Positions 15,273 through 22,687 of a DNA stretch of 64,000 nucleotides are shown one piece after another (position 1 is the first letter of the stretch; each line of letters opens with the position of its first letter). Source of the DNA: Nocardia aurea (GTDB taxonomy: Bacteria; Actinomycetota; Actinomycetes; Mycobacteriales; Mycobacteriaceae). The translations under genes were made by a program, and so were the position numbers. The notes under the pieces were generated by a model. That model was not told the DNA's origin, made no database searches, and was given only the letters and a program-made list of their open reading frames with translations. The stretch lies in assembly GCF_003123685.1 (NCBI RefSeq), contig NZ_QCYJ01000103.1, positions 434,001 through 498,000 on the forward strand. The letters run 5' to 3'.

Positions 15273-17036
15273 ATGCAATCGAGCTTGTTGGATGACCCGG
15301 TGGAAGTCACCGGGGAAGACGGACAGGTCATCACCCCCGGTCACGGGCCGTCGATGCTGGAAGTGGCGATAGTGGCGGCGGATCGGCGCGGGGTCTGTGT
15401 GCGCCCGGTGGTGCTCGAGCAGACCGATACCCGGACCGGGCGCACGACGTTCGTTCCGGTGCCGTGTGGGGCCACGCTGGAATCCAAGTGTGGGCCGTGC
15501 GCGCGCAAGGCTCGGGCGTTGCGTAAGGCACAGTGCCGGGAAGGGTGGCACGCCACCACAGAACCGGTCAGAGCCCGTGCTCGTCCGACCTACGACCAGG
15601 AAGGTTTGATCGGATACCGCGCGGATCTGGGGGCGATGCTCGATGAGGCGCGCGAGGTCGGCAATACGGCTGAGGTCGCTGAGATCGAAGCGGAGTTCGT
15701 GTGGATCGACAGCGAGCTAGCGGCCCTGGGGATGCGAGGCAAGGCTCCGAAAGACTGCGCGGCCGACGAGATCACGCAAGGCCCGACACCGAAGGCACCG
15801 CGCAAACGGTCCACCCGGCGACGCCAAGACGTTCCCAAGACCCTGCCGCGTCTCGAGGTCGCTGACCGGACTGTCGGCAGTGAGCTGGGCGGGCATTACT
15901 CGTCGATGTTCGTCACGCTGACCATGCCCAGCTACGGCAAGGTCTACGGCGACGGCTCCGCACGCAACCCCGGCGCCTACGACTATCAGCGCGCGGCGTG
16001 GGACGCGATCACCTGCTCACGCCTGTTCTCCCGCTGGATACAGAACCTCCGACGCGCGATCGGCTGGAACGTTCAATACTTCGCGGTGGTCGAGCCACAG
16101 AAACGCGGCGCTCCCCACCTGCACATCGCCCTACGTGGCGCGATCCCCCGCGCGCTGCTCATCGCGGTCAACGAAGCCACCTACCACCAAGTCTGGTGGC
16201 CGCGAGTCGGTGAGATGGTCTATCCGGGGGCGGCGGTACCGGTGTGGGACGAACACGCCGCGACCTTCACCGACCCTCGCACCCATCGCCCGCTGACCGG
16301 GTGGGAAGACGCTCTCGACGCGATCGGCCCGACCGACCAACCGGCGCACAAAGCGGCGTTCGGGCCTCGTATCGACGTGCAAGGGATCGCGGCCGGTACC
16401 AAAGCAGCGGGTGAGGCGATCGGGTATCTGTGCAAGTACCTCACCAAGTCGGTCACCGAAGTCCTCGAGGCGCGTACCTCTCGCCAACTCGATCACTACG
16501 ACCGGTTACACGCGGCGCTGTGCCGGACACCGTGTGGTCCGCGGTGCGCTATCTGGCTGCTCTACGGCATCGTCCCCAAGGGCGCGAACGCCAAAACGGT
16601 ACCCGGAATCTGCAAGGGCCGCGCACACCGACGCGAAACCCTCGCACTACCCGGAAACCGGGTACTGACCTCGGAAGAATGGACGGGCAAGACCCTCGGT
16701 GACCACAAAGCCGATCGACTGGAGTTCGTGCGACGCACCCTCGCGGCCGTGGGCCTGGACAAACCCGCCCAAGATCCCCGGCAATACACCTGGGCGACAG
16801 TGGCACCGGGCACCCGGATGCCCTCACGAACGAAAATGCTGCTCTCGGCAATCGGGCAACGCATCGCCTGGCGCGCGGAATACGACAACGCGCTGTATGC
16901 GGCACAGCACCCGGATGGAGACAACCACGCGGACGACGGTTCGTTAGCGGATACATGTTCGGCAACGGGGAGTTCGGCGACCGGTGCGGCGCTCGATGGG
17001 GGTGGGGGTGGTCGCGATGGGACAGCGGCCCCGTGA
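15273..17036 (+). CDS. repSA: RepSA-type rolling-circle replication initiator
   Basis: A 587-residue initiator. The ATG at 15273 is preceded by AGGAG at six bases. An N-terminal cysteine cluster (CGATLESKCGPCARKAR) may bind zinc. The HUH metal-binding motif is PHLHIALRG (His282, His284), and candidate catalytic tyrosines lie in GYLCKYLTKS (Tyr385, Tyr389), the usual Y-x3-K/Y arrangement of rolling-circle Rep proteins. A second Cys pattern (CRTPCGPRC) follows. In AICEs such as pSAM2 this protein nicks the element's origin after excision. The C-terminal tail is low-complexity Gly/Ser and overlaps the next small gene. Confidence 0.87.
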   Translation: MQSSLLDDPVEVTGEDGQVITPGHGPSMLEVAIVAADRRGVCVRPVVLEQTDTRTGRTTFVPVPCGATLESKCGPCARKARALRKAQCREGWHATTEPVRARARPTYDQEGLIGYRADLGAMLDEAREVGNTAEVAEIEAEFVWIDSELAALGMRGKAPKDCAADEITQGPTPKAPRKRSTRRRQDVPKTLPRLEVADRTVGSELGGHYSSMFVTLTMPSYGKVYGDGSARNPGAYDYQRAAWDAITCSRLFSRWIQNLRRAIGWNVQYFAVVEPQKRGAPHLHIALRGAIPRALLIAVNEATYHQVWWPRVGEMVYPGAAVPVWDEHAATFTDPRTHRPLTGWEDALDAIGPTDQPAHKAAFGPRIDVQGIAAGTKAAGEAIGYLCKYLTKSVTEVLEARTSRQLDHYDRLHAALCRTPCGPRCAIWLLYGIVPKGANAKTVPGICKGRAHRRETLALPGNRVLTSEEWTGKTLGDHKADRLEFVRRTLAAVGLDKPAQDPRQYTWATVAPGTRMPSRTKMLLSAIGQRIAWRAEYDNALYAAQHPDGDNHADDGSLADTCSATGSSATGAALDGGGGGRDGTAAP

Positions 17037-17223
17037 TCGGAAATGGAGTCCGGAGGAACTTGCTTACCTCGATGAGGTCCAGCAACGACTATCGGGACCG
17101 CTCACCGCTGATCAGTTGGCGGTTCTGCGTCGGTGGTGGAACGGGGATTACGCCTCGTCCCACCACCGACAGGGGCGCGCCGCCGCAGAAACAAGGGGCG
17201 ATCGGCACGAGCCTTCAAAATAG
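17017..17223 (+). CDS. Small charged protein overlapping repSA; possible excisionase-position gene
   Basis: A 68-residue protein (MGQRPRDRKWSPEELAYLDE...) whose ATG lies 20 bases inside the end of repSA, behind GGGGGTGG. It has two predicted helices (SPEELAYLDEVQQRLSG and TADQLAVLRRWW) and a basic tail. AICEs usually carry an excisionase gene between repSA and the integrase, and this is the only candidate there, but no winged-helix Xis motif is visible. It could be a recombination directionality factor for the serine recombinase; that is inference. Confidence 0.45.
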   Translation: MGQRPRDRKWSPEELAYLDEVQQRLSGPLTADQLAVLRRWWNGDYASSHHRQGRAAAETRGDRHEPSK

Positions 17224-17236
17224 CAAAGAGCGGGCC

Positions 17237-18790
17237 TCAAGCGACCAGGGGCTGAATATCGATCGTCTCCACACCGGGACGGCCTCCGAATCCGCGCTTC
17301 TTCCCAGCGGGATACAGGGTGATCGACAGCAGCGATCGAATGATGTCCCGTTTGGCCTGCAACGGGGTCCGGTCTGCGTCGTGCCAGACATCGCGAGCGT
17401 CCGGGCCTGCGGCTGCCACGACATGAGGCATCGGCATTGCTGCCTGTGCGCGGGCCTCGGCCTGCTTGACAGCGGGCAGCTTGGCGTCTTTGTAGGCTTT
17501 GATCTCCAGCGGCGACAATTCGGCCTGGATCGCTTCGGCAATCCACTTCTCGTAGACAGCACGTGCCCGCTTGGCCTCGGCTGCCAGAGCTTGGGTTTCG
17601 GCGTCGCTGCGCTCGAGCGCTGCCAGCAACTCCGGGTCTTCGAGCTTGCGCAACACTGTCTCCTCGACCAGGGCGTCTACCAACTCCGCATCACGGGCGA
17701 CGCAATAGTTCTCACACTCGTAAGTGCGAGGCCGGTTCGCTCCGCTTCGATGGGTGATGATTCGGCCGGTCGTGCATTTGCCACACCTCGGGATACCGGA
17801 GAGCAACCACCGGGGGGCGCTGCCGCGATTGTGGGCACGTCGGCCCGGGGAGGCGAACAGTCGGAGCAAACTCTCACGCTCCTCGACAGAAATAATCGCC
17901 TCCCACTGCGCGGGGGTGGTGGAGACAACACCGGTCTTACGGTCCTTGTGCCCTCGCAAGCCCGCGATGGTCGGACTGAGCAAGACATTCCGAACAGCGA
18001 TGTGATCCCACTCGGTCATCCAAGCCTTGTCGCACGGGCAACTACGACGGTCCACCGCCTCGAGAACCCGCCGACCCTGGGTCACCGAGCACTTACGGCA
18101 CGGCAAAGCCATATCGGCGCTCGGAACTGGAATCCGTGCACTGGTCAACCAGCGAGCGATGCTGGACGTAGACTCCAAACTGATTGCACGTCTGGTCATT
18201 TCGCGAATCAGACTGCTGTTGCCCTCATCGATCACGCGGGCTACGGCCTTGCCGCGCTCATAGGCGATGCGGTAGCCGAAAGCCTCTTTGCCGTGTGGCT
18301 TCCCATCGGCGAAGTTCCGCGAAAGCTGCTGCATCGAATCGAATCGACTCTGTTCCGGCCCGTACTCGTTCTCAACCGCTTCGTTGGCAAGGATGCGCCG
18401 ATCCTGCGGATTGTCCAGATCGTAGAGCTGTCCGCCGCTGTACCAGTACGTTTCGTGTTCGGCGCACAAGTCCCGCAAGTCTGCGAAGTCGCCGAGCTGA
18501 CGATTGGCGCGCGAGCTCGAACGAGTGACCAGCACGCGACGGGGCTTACCGGGCTCGGGCACCAAATGAGCGGGCAACTCCAGATACCCCGGACGCACCT
18601 TCAAGCTGTGTCGAGTCGCGCCGATATCGGTATCGGTGATCACTTTGGCGACCGGCCACCCGAACCGCTCACACTGCTCACGGCCCCACTGGACCTGTGC
18701 GGGAACCGAAAGATTCTTGCTCTTGTCCTGTGACACTCGCGCATAGATGACAGCAACGAGATCGCGGAAGTCGTTGGGGTTCAGCGGCAT
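17237..18790 (-). CDS. Large serine recombinase (integrase)
   Basis: A 517-residue site-specific recombinase. The N-terminal resolvase domain has the catalytic block VIYARVSQD (Arg18, nucleophile Ser20) and SSSRANRQLGDFADLRD. A recombinase domain (about 165-290) includes GKEAFGYRI and the substrate-binding region WDHIAVRNVLLSPTIAGLRGH. A zinc-ribbon follows (CGKCTTGRI ... YECENYC), then a coiled-coil (about 390-460, ALERSDAETQALAAEAKRARAVYEK). It ends close to the small gene at 17223 and starts at the right edge of the element. It should cut and rejoin attP with the chromosomal attB. Most AICEs use tyrosine integrases, so this pairing is unusual. Confidence 0.92.
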   Translation of the reverse strand: MPLNPNDFRDLVAVIYARVSQDKSKNLSVPAQVQWGREQCERFGWPVAKVITDTDIGATRHSLKVRPGYLELPAHLVPEPGKPRRVLVTRSSSRANRQLGDFADLRDLCAEHETYWYSGGQLYDLDNPQDRRILANEAVENEYGPEQSRFDSMQQLSRNFADGKPHGKEAFGYRIAYERGKAVARVIDEGNSSLIREMTRRAISLESTSSIARWLTSARIPVPSADMALPCRKCSVTQGRRVLEAVDRRSCPCDKAWMTEWDHIAVRNVLLSPTIAGLRGHKDRKTGVVSTTPAQWEAIISVEERESLLRLFASPGRRAHNRGSAPRWLLSGIPRCGKCTTGRIITHRSGANRPRTYECENYCVARDAELVDALVEETVLRKLEDPELLAALERSDAETQALAAEAKRARAVYEKWIAEAIQAELSPLEIKAYKDAKLPAVKQAEARAQAAMPMPHVVAAAGPDARDVWHDADRTPLQAKRDIIRSLLSITLYPAGKKRGFGGRPGVETIDIQPLVA

Positions 18791-18810
18791 AAGACCAGGT
18801 TACGCCGCTG
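18782..18810. other. Dyad around GACCAGG at the recombinase start: candidate right attachment site
   Basis: CAGCGGC-N-TAA and TTA-N-GCCGCTG form a 29-base imperfect inverted repeat spanning the recombinase ATG. GACCAGG (18793-18799), also found at 5974-5980, sits at the centre. Joining left flank to right flank through this core gives a sequence with outer arms GGGTC/GACCC equidistant from the core, as expected of a serine integrase attB. It could alternatively be an operator for autoregulation. Confidence 0.3.
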
Positions 18811-19404
18811 ACCCCCCTAAGTGAAGTTCTCCACCATCAATTCCCCCGCCCCCAAGCCCGCGAAGTAATTCCCCGCTCGGTCACCGGCGTTCCGCGACTC
18901 CGATCGAAGAGTTCCGGATCGGCCGCCACGAATATGAACGGCCCCTTGTCGGTGAGAGCCCCGCATCGACGAGGGGCCGTTGTCGCGGTACGGGGACGCT
19001 GAAAGCACCGGGGTCAGGGGATCAGGGTGCTCGGGGAAAGCTCCCCGCCCCGGTGCAATTCCAGCATGACGGTGGTCGACGTAGGTGCGCCGACCGCCCG
19101 TGCATTCCGATTCTCGCGGAACAGGATCGAGTCTACGAAGGCCGACTGTGGTTCGCCGGAAGTTTGCGGGATAGTTAGCGAAGGGTGGCCGGATGGACGC
19201 GCCGCCCGACGACGGCGTGGTGCGGGAACTACGATCTCGGCAGAGACGGGGTGGGTGGCGCGACCATCCCACCATCCTTCGCGCTCGCCCGATTTGTCCG
19301 ATCCTGATAGTCGGCTGAGAACACGGCCACCCGGACACTTCGACGCGGACGGGCCCGTTGATACCGAGAGACGGCCGGTTCGGCCGACACATAAGGAGTT
19401 GGTC
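18811..19404. other. Gene-free right flank of the element
   Basis: I find no supported gene in these 594 bases. It holds one strong hairpin (18938-18980) and, near its right end, the ribosome-binding site of the YggT gene. The long minus-strand frame across it has neither start signals nor recognisable protein features. Confidence 0.5.
18938..18980. terminator. Terminator-like hairpin right of the element
   Basis: A 14-bp stem ACGGCCCCTTGTCG / CGACGAGGGGCCGT (one G-U pair) with a 15-base loop, and no clear T-run on either side. It is the first structured feature on the chromosomal side of the element. Confidence 0.45.
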
Positions 19405-19683
19405 ATGAGCCTCATCGGAGCAGTGCTCGGCTACGCCCTGACGCTGTTTATCGTGGTGCTGATCGCGCGGATGATTCTGGACTGGGTGGTGTTGCTCGGC
19501 AACACCAGGTCGCCGTGGGTGCTGCGGGCCCGCGATGTCACCCAGAAGGTGACCGAACCGGTGATCGCGCCGGTGCGCAAGGTGCTGCCGCCGATACGCG
19601 CGGGCGGGATGGCGATCGACCTGGCGTTCACGATCGTGTTCATCGTGGCGCTGGTGCTGCGGTCGATCTTCTTCAGTCTGTGA
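19405..19683 (+). CDS. YggT-family membrane protein
   Basis: A 92-residue inner-membrane protein with two hydrophobic segments: LIGAVLGYALTLFIVVLIAR at the N-terminus and MAIDLAFTIVFIVALVLRSI at the C-terminus. The conserved stretch between them reads VTEPVIAPVRKVLPP. The ATG at 19405 has AAGGAG six bases upstream. YggT proteins are linked with cell division or membrane homeostasis, and actinobacteria usually keep one in the ftsZ-sepF-wag31 cluster; this copy stands alone. It converges on the monooxygenase-like gene, and the two share a terminator hairpin. Confidence 0.88.
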   Translation: MSLIGAVLGYALTLFIVVLIARMILDWVVLLGNTRSPWVLRARDVTQKVTEPVIAPVRKVLPPIRAGGMAIDLAFTIVFIVALVLRSIFFSL

Positions 19684-19688
19684 CGCGC

Positions 19689-19717
19689 GGTGTGCTCGCC
19701 TACCGGGCGAGCACACC
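19689..19717. terminator. Bidirectional terminator between yggT and the ABM gene
   Basis: A perfect 12-bp stem GGTGTGCTCGCC / GGCGAGCACACC with loop TACCG. It begins six bases after the yggT stop and contains the stop codon of the convergent gene (19700-19702). Confidence 0.75.
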
Positions 19718-20011
19718 CTTGGCCGCGACCGGTTCGCCGACGATGAGTTCGGCGCCCGCGATGAGATCGCCGAGTACGGGTGTGGCCGCCGACATCGCCG
19801 CGCTGTCGCGGTGTGCGGTGAACGCGTCGTCGTCGGCGTAGATCTCGGAGACCCAGAACAGCTCCGGATCATCCTTGGACCTATTCAGAACGTAGAGCAG
19901 CGTGCCGGGTTCGCGTTCGACCTGTTCGAATACCGGACCGAAAGCGGCGACCAACTCCTCGGCCCTGCCTTCCTTGGCCTTGACCCGGGAGACCAACGCG
20001 ACCTGCGGCAT
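19700..20011 (-). CDS. Antibiotic biosynthesis monooxygenase (ABM)-domain protein
   Basis: A 103-residue dimeric alpha/beta-barrel protein of the ABM/quinol-monooxygenase-like family: MPQVALVSRVKAKEGRAEEL at the start, then PGTLLYVLNRSKDDPELFWVSEIYAD, the family's central strands. The ATG at 20011 has AAGGAG seven bases upstream. Members include YgiN-type quinol monooxygenases and cofactor-free oxygenases, but many have unknown substrates. It stands alone, converging with yggT. The 233 bases upstream, to 20244, contain no further gene that I can support. Confidence 0.85.
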   Translation of the reverse strand: MPQVALVSRVKAKEGRAEELVAAFGPVFEQVEREPGTLLYVLNRSKDDPELFWVSEIYADDDAFTAHRDSAAMSAATPVLGDLIAGAELIVGEPVAAKGVLAR

Positions 20012-20244
20012 TCGAGCGCTCCTTGCGGAAATGCGGACGGAAACAGGGAAGCCGAATTGCCGGTCATGGCATCCGGAATTCGATCCGGTCATCGGCCGCA
20101 GCCAGACTAGCACCGACTTGGAATTGCCCCACCGGTGGTCCGTATCGACGCGCGATCGGATTATCGCGTGGTGCAACGGGTTTCGCCGGAAATTGGAATC
20201 GACGCCGGAGGCCGTTCGCGGCCCGCCGCCGGCGCGGGCCGAAA

Positions 20245-21093
20245 TCAGTCGTTGCGGGGAATGCGCCCGTCGACATCGGTGAATCCGTAGTGCTCCGCGA
20301 GATCGGCGACGCGCCAAGCGGATCCGGTACGGGCGCGCCGGTCCGGATCGGTGGCGAGCGCGACGACCGCGCGGCCGGGAAAGCGCGGTGTCTCGGCGGT
20401 GTCCAGATCGAAAGCGCCCTCGCCGGGCAGGGTGACGATCCTGCGTCCCTCGGCATCGGCGGGCACCAGTTGGAGTAGCTCGGTATCGACGATGCCAGGC
20501 CACAGCGAAACCACCGTGACCTCGGTATCGGTCAGATTCCGGGCCAGGTCGGCGGTGAGTCGATCCAGCGCGGATTTGGCCACCCCGTAGACGGCATTGT
20601 GCATATACCGCTCGGCGCCGGGCGAGGAGATATTGACGATGAGGCCACCCGATTCGATCAACAGCGGAGCGGCGAATACGGCTGCCGCGTAATGGGATCG
20701 CACACCGACGTCGAAAGTCTCGTCCCACGCGGCGGGCGGCACCTCCCAGAACGGTTTGCCGAGCCAGCGGGCCGCGGCGGGCGCGTTGTAGACATTGTTC
20801 ACCAGGACATCCAGGTGGCCGTATTCGTCACGTATCCGCTCGAACAATCGCGCGACCGCGTCGTCGTCGCGATGGTCGCAGACGAACGGGATACCGACGC
20901 CGCCCAGTTCGTCGATTTCGGCGGCGGTGCCGTGCACCGTTCCCGGCAGGTGTCCCGGCGTGACCGATCGCCCGGTCACGAATACGGTGGCGCCCGCCGC
21001 TCCCAATTCGAGAGCGATGCCTTTCCCGATGCCGCGACTCGCCCCCGTGACGACGGCCACGCTGCCGCCGAGTTTCTCTGGTATTCCGTTCAC
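20245..21093 (-). CDS. Short-chain dehydrogenase/reductase
   Basis: A 282-residue NAD(P)-dependent oxidoreductase. It has the Rossmann motif TGASRGIG, the NNVYN variant of the NNAG motif, catalytic Ser in NISSPGAERY, and the Tyr-x3-Lys pair in YGVAKSA, with the PG motif in SLWPGIVDTE. The C-terminal extension (GRAVVALATDPDRRARTGSAWR) resembles the human DHRS1-type group. The start is GTG at 21093; no strong ribosome-binding site is seen. It is divergent from the epoxide hydrolase gene with 54 bases between them, so the pair may share control. The substrate is unknown. Confidence 0.87.
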   Translation of the reverse strand: MNGIPEKLGGSVAVVTGASRGIGKGIALELGAAGATVFVTGRSVTPGHLPGTVHGTAAEIDELGGVGIPFVCDHRDDDAVARLFERIRDEYGHLDVLVNNVYNAPAAARWLGKPFWEVPPAAWDETFDVGVRSHYAAAVFAAPLLIESGGLIVNISSPGAERYMHNAVYGVAKSALDRLTADLARNLTDTEVTVVSLWPGIVDTELLQLVPADAEGRRIVTLPGEGAFDLDTAETPRFPGRAVVALATDPDRRARTGSAWRVADLAEHYGFTDVDGRIPRND

Positions 21094-21147
21094 GACTTCG
21101 GGACATTACCGTGAAATAGGAACACGTTCTAAGTTTTGGAGGCGATA

Positions 21148-22125
21148 GTGGAGTCGGCGCATCGGTTCGTGACCATCGACGGCGGACGGATGCACGTCGC
21201 AGAACAGGGGGAGGGGCCTCCGGTGATCTTCTGCCACGGGTTCCCCCACACCTGGTACATCTGGAATCGCCAGCTCGGGGCCGTCGCGGCGGCAGGCTAC
21301 CGCGCCATCGCCCCGGACCTGCGCGGCTACGGTCGCACCCGGGTGCGCGAGGAACCCGATTCGCACACCAATCGCGCCGTCATCGGTGATCTGCTCGCGC
21401 TGCTCGACGATATCGGCGCCGAACGGGCGGTGTTCGTCGGGCTGGACTTCGGCGCCGCGCTGGTTTGGGAGCTGGCGCTGCGCGCCCCGGAACGCGTCAG
21501 CGGGGTCATCGTCCTCAACAATCCCTTCGCGCCCCGTCCGCCCCGTCCGCCCTCGCAATTGTGGGCCAAGGCCGCCGCACGTCATTTCCTGCATCTGGAC
21601 TACTTCCAGAAGCCCGGTGTCGCCGATGTCGAACTCGGCGCGAGCCCGAGGGAATTCCTGGCGCGCGTCTACTTCTCCCTCAGCGCCGACTACCACTACC
21701 TCGACACCTGGCGTCATCCCGCCGAGGGCACCGGATACCTCGACGTGCTCCCCGAGGCCCCGCCGCTGCCGTGGCGGTGGTTCTCCCGCGAAGACCTCGA
21801 CACGCTCGCCCAGGATTTCGAGAGCACCGGATTCACCGGCGGACTCGCGTGGTACCGGGCCCTGGACCGCAACTGGGAACTCACGGCCGATTACGCCGAC
21901 GCCCACGTCACCGTCCCCGCGTACTTCCTCTACGGCGACAGGGACACCGATATGGAGGGGTTCAGCGGCCACGATCCGCTGGGCACCCTGCGCGCCCACG
22001 TGCCCGATCTGCGCGCGGTCACCGAAATCGCCGACGCCGGTCATCTGATCCAGCTGGAACGGACCGAGGAGGTCAACGCGCTCATCGTCGACCATCTCCG
22101 CGATCTGGCCGCCCGAGCCCGCTAG
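21148..22125 (+). CDS. Epoxide hydrolase-like alpha/beta hydrolase
   Basis: A 325-residue alpha/beta-hydrolase. It has the oxyanion motif HGFPHTWY, an aspartate at the nucleophile elbow (VGLDFGA), which marks epoxide hydrolases and dehalogenases, the acid in YGDRDTDM, and the catalytic histidine in AGHLIQLE. Tyrosines in the cap (residues about 140-220, e.g. SADYHYLD) could protonate the epoxide. The chosen start is GTG 21148 with GGAGG five bases upstream; an in-frame TTG at 21136 is less likely. Its stop codon overlaps the stop of the convergent START-domain gene by three bases. Confidence 0.87.
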   Translation: MESAHRFVTIDGGRMHVAEQGEGPPVIFCHGFPHTWYIWNRQLGAVAAAGYRAIAPDLRGYGRTRVREEPDSHTNRAVIGDLLALLDDIGAERAVFVGLDFGAALVWELALRAPERVSGVIVLNNPFAPRPPRPPSQLWAKAAARHFLHLDYFQKPGVADVELGASPREFLARVYFSLSADYHYLDTWRHPAEGTGYLDVLPEAPPLPWRWFSREDLDTLAQDFESTGFTGGLAWYRALDRNWELTADYADAHVTVPAYFLYGDRDTDMEGFSGHDPLGTLRAHVPDLRAVTEIADAGHLIQLERTEEVNALIVDHLRDLAARAR

Positions 22126-22601
22126 CGGTACTCCCCGGCCAGGTCCTGATAGCCCGCCCACCGCGGCAGCGGCCTGGATTCGAGGTGGGCGCCGAGGCGG
22201 TCGAGCAGGTACTGCCAGCGCGGACCGATGGCCTCGGCTTCGTCGGGCCGAAGGTCGCGACGGATCAGTTCGACGGTGGTGACCACGCCGACCTGGGTGA
22301 GGCGCAACTCCAGGTCACGGCCGTCGATACGGACGACGAGTGCGTGCGGCGCCTCGCAGCGCTCGACACGCACGTCGAGTGGACCGGAGACCGGGCCGTC
22401 GACGGGTTCGACGGTCAGATCCGCGCCCTCGCCCGCGACGGTGCCGAGCCAACGCCCCAACTGCTCGCGGGAGGTACACGCGGACCAGACGTCGATGACG
22501 GGCCGCGGGTAGGAGCGCTGATAGTGCAGCAGTACCCGTGCGCCGTCGACGGGCCGGTCGTGCTCGGGGCGTACCTCGCCGAGCGTGGAACTCGTGGTCA
22601 T
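22122..22601 (-). CDS. SRPBCC (START/AHSA1-like) domain protein
   Basis: A 159-residue protein with the AHSA1-like ligand-binding helix-grip pattern: LLHYQRSYPRPVIDVWSACTSREQLGRWLG near the N-terminus, a central beta-sheet (ADLTVEPVDGPVSGPLDVRV) and a C-terminal helix with WQYLLDRLGAHLE. No catalytic residues can be named; such proteins bind hydrophobic ligands or act as ligand modulators. It starts at ATG 22601 behind a GGAAGGACGAGG stretch and converges on the epoxide hydrolase gene with overlapping stop codons. Confidence 0.85.
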   Translation of the reverse strand: MTTSSTLGEVRPEHDRPVDGARVLLHYQRSYPRPVIDVWSACTSREQLGRWLGTVAGEGADLTVEPVDGPVSGPLDVRVERCEAPHALVVRIDGRDLELRLTQVGVVTTVELIRRDLRPDEAEAIGPRWQYLLDRLGAHLESRPLPRWAGYQDLAGEYR

Positions 22602-22687
22602 GAGCCTCGTCCTTCCGCTGCCGGTCAGAAGTTACTTCTCCACTGTATTTCCATGCCGGGGAAATTCCCGCGGGCCCGACCGTCGAT

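Larger units (their letters stand above)
5974..18799. mobile_element. Integrated actinobacterial conjugative element (AICE/pSAM2-like) with a serine recombinase
   Basis: The gene set supports the call: a serine recombinase at one end (18790), a RepSA-type rolling-circle initiator (15273-17036), an FtsK/SpoIIIE translocase for double-stranded DNA transfer (13516-14952), a Pra-like activator (12875-13336), an XRE regulator, and cargo genes of unknown function between 6703 and 10214. Intergenic DNA is markedly more A+T-rich than the flanks, especially 11880-12130. There is no relaxase or type IV secretion gene, as expected for AICEs. The boundaries given are the two GACCAGG copies and are tentative; the gene-supported span is 6703-18790. 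Confidence 0.85.

Noticed and set aside
18817..19872. Long minus-strand frame of 351 codons
   Set aside because: It lies across the YggT gene and the gene-free flank, has a highly Arg/His/Pro-rich shadow composition and no start signal.
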